The position numbers were made by a program, and so were the translations under genes. This document shows positions 63,351 to 64,000 of a stretch of 64,000 bases of DNA, in pieces (the stretch's first letter is position 1; every line of letters begins with the position of its first letter). Source of the DNA: JBDIVL01 sp039794405 (lineage in GTDB: Bacteria > Planctomycetota > Brocadiia > Brocadiales > Brocadiaceae). The notes below the pieces were generated by a model. That model made no database searches and was not told where the DNA came from. It saw only the letters and a program-made list of their open reading frames with translations. The stretch covers positions 25,728-89,727 of the forward strand of contig JBDIVL010000013.1 of NCBI GenBank assembly GCA_039794405.1, read 5' to 3'.

Positions 63351-63417
63351 GGATTTTAAATCTTTTTCATAACTGCTCTGGTTCAAGGTTTAGGGTTCAC
63401 AGTTAGAGAGATGAAGA

Positions 63418-63475
63418 CTGAAAGGTTTGAAGAAAGGAAAACAACCAACCGTGAATCTGACACCTGAGTAGGTAC
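63418..63475. repeat. Dispersed repeat family E, copy 3
   Basis: GAAAGGTTTGAAGAAAGGAA, then CAACCGTGA and CCTGAGTAGGTAC. Confidence 0.7.
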
Positions 63476-63660
63476 ATTTTTTCTACTATGAAAACATATT
63501 ATTCCTGAGAGATCAATTTTATTCTAGAATAAAAATAGAGGTTGAAAATTTCCTGATTTCATGTATTATTCTTGCTAAGTTTTCAATGTGTATATTCTTA
63601 TGCCTTTATTTTAAAACGGGTTTGGGGTAATGGAAAACTCCCTATAAAAACTTATCATTG

Positions 63661-63730
63661 CCTGGCACCAATCAAAAACGTACAGGCCAGATCTCAACAT
63701 ATGGTTCAATCTCCAATATTGAACCAGCCA
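63661..63730. repeat. Partial family A element
   Basis: Right half only: CTGGCACCAATCAAAAACG, ACATATGG and the hairpin GGTTCAATC..ATTGAACCAGCC. Confidence 0.65.
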
Positions 63731-63794
63731 TAATAAAAAAGAAGTCTTTACAGAGTATAATACTGTATGGTGTCTTTTCTGGAGACATGAGAAG

Positions 63795-64000
63795 TTGGGT
63801 ATCGCTGTATTCGTTTTCTGTATAATAAGTACTGTGGTAGTTGCTGGCGTGATAGTTTTTTTTATCGTTTCAAAATCAAGGGCCGGCAAGAACTTCACGA
63901 ATGATGAGGTGAGAAAACAGCGAGATTATCTTAAGTTTCTTACAAACCAGCTTACCCATGCCAATAAGGAGTTAGAAGCGTTTTGCTATTCTGTTTCTCA
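63795..64000 (+). CDS. Membrane histidine kinase, N-terminal part, cut by the window edge
   Basis: An open frame runs from a TTG at 63795 (GGAG nine bases before it) to the edge. The visible 68 residues hold one membrane helix (MGIAVFVFCIISTVVVAGVIVFF), a short linker, then LTNQLTHANKELEAFCYSVS at the edge, which is the start of a HisKA region (usually followed by HDLR.PL). So it is probably a compact membrane-bound kinase. An upstream stop (TGA before 63730) and the lack of ATG or GTG favour the TTG start. Confidence 0.65.
   Translation, partial: MGIAVFVFCIISTVVVAGVIVFFIVSKSRAGKNFTNDEVRKQRDYLKFLTNQLTHANKELEAFCYSVS

Larger units (their letters stand above)
62984..63794. other. Gene-free stretch with MITE-like and dispersed repeats
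   Basis: No gene is supported. It contains a MITE-like unit at 63151-63350, a family E block at 63418-63475 and a partial family A element at 63661-63730, which ends about 65 bases before the next gene start. Confidence 0.65.

Overview
The window reads like a chromosomal segment of a Planctomycetota bacterium, most likely an anammox-type member of the Brocadiales. The support is indirect: moderate-to-low GC, a Tat-dependent DUF362 protein, FloA, a TolB-propeller/M28 peptidase, a secreted M6 peptidase, class I two-subunit fumarase, archaeal-type phosphoglycerate mutase, a ferredoxin-dependent 2-oxoacid oxidoreductase gamma subunit, 2-hydroxyacyl-CoA dehydratase-type proteins, PAS/GAF/GGDEF and PAS histidine kinases, and long repeat-rich intergenic gaps. 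No diagnostic anammox gene (hydrazine synthase or dehydrogenase) is present, so the placement is an inference. No phage, plasmid, IS transposase or CRISPR array was seen.

Layout. 1-6.3 kb (minus): a truncated unknown CDS, a long helical protein, a lipoprotein, an EEP-fold hydrolase and an acyltransferase. 6.8-13.6 kb: a Tat-exported DUF362 protein, isoaspartyl peptidase, a 1003-residue secreted peptidase and a glycosidase. 13.8-23.2 kb (minus): a diguanylate cyclase, floA, mutS, a secreted M6 peptidase pair and a DUF123/GIY-YIG protein. 23.6-29.8 kb (plus): an H-protein-like protein without the lipoyl lysine, then a DgcN/DgcA/M20/CstA block that fits D-glutamate or cell-wall peptide use. 30.2-36.3 kb: a tiny basic protein, tatA, rluD, TPR and PHP proteins, tRNA-Arg(CCU), yidD-rnpA and an SDR. 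36.7-43.4 kb: lysS, a polysaccharide deacetylase, a dehydratase/activase pair and a short oxidase-like membrane protein. 43.4-49.5 kb: a metallopeptidase, then a six-gene minus operon that starts with a GNAT-gamma-subunit fusion and runs through fumarase alpha and beta, apgM, an AsmA-like protein and CvpA. 50.1-54.6 kb: a transglutaminase-like peptidase, an eight-repeat secreted protein, a TPR protein and tsaB. 55.6-60.5 kb: two histidine kinases around a single-domain response regulator. 61.6-63.0 kb: cupin, VOC and a secreted domain protein. A further kinase is cut by the right edge.

How the genes work together. The clearest functional units are the DgcN-DgcA overlap pair followed by an M20 deacylase and a CstA-type transporter; the central-carbon operon at 43.9-49.5 kb; and the two-component cluster at 55.6-60.5 kb. 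The latter sits in the most repeat-dense part of the window.

The most distinctive non-coding content is a set of dispersed palindromic families: a two-hairpin element of about 120-130 bp with GGTTCAATC arms (four full copies, several partial), CACNGACAAAC/GTTTGTCNGTG hairpins that in one place flank a nested copy of that element, GTAGAGACG hairpins, AGTGAATAGT-type near-palindromes at gene ends, and three MITE-like elements with imperfect terminal inverted repeats. Several genes appear to use unusual starts (ATT, ATC, TTG) judged by Shine-Dalgarno position and signal peptides.
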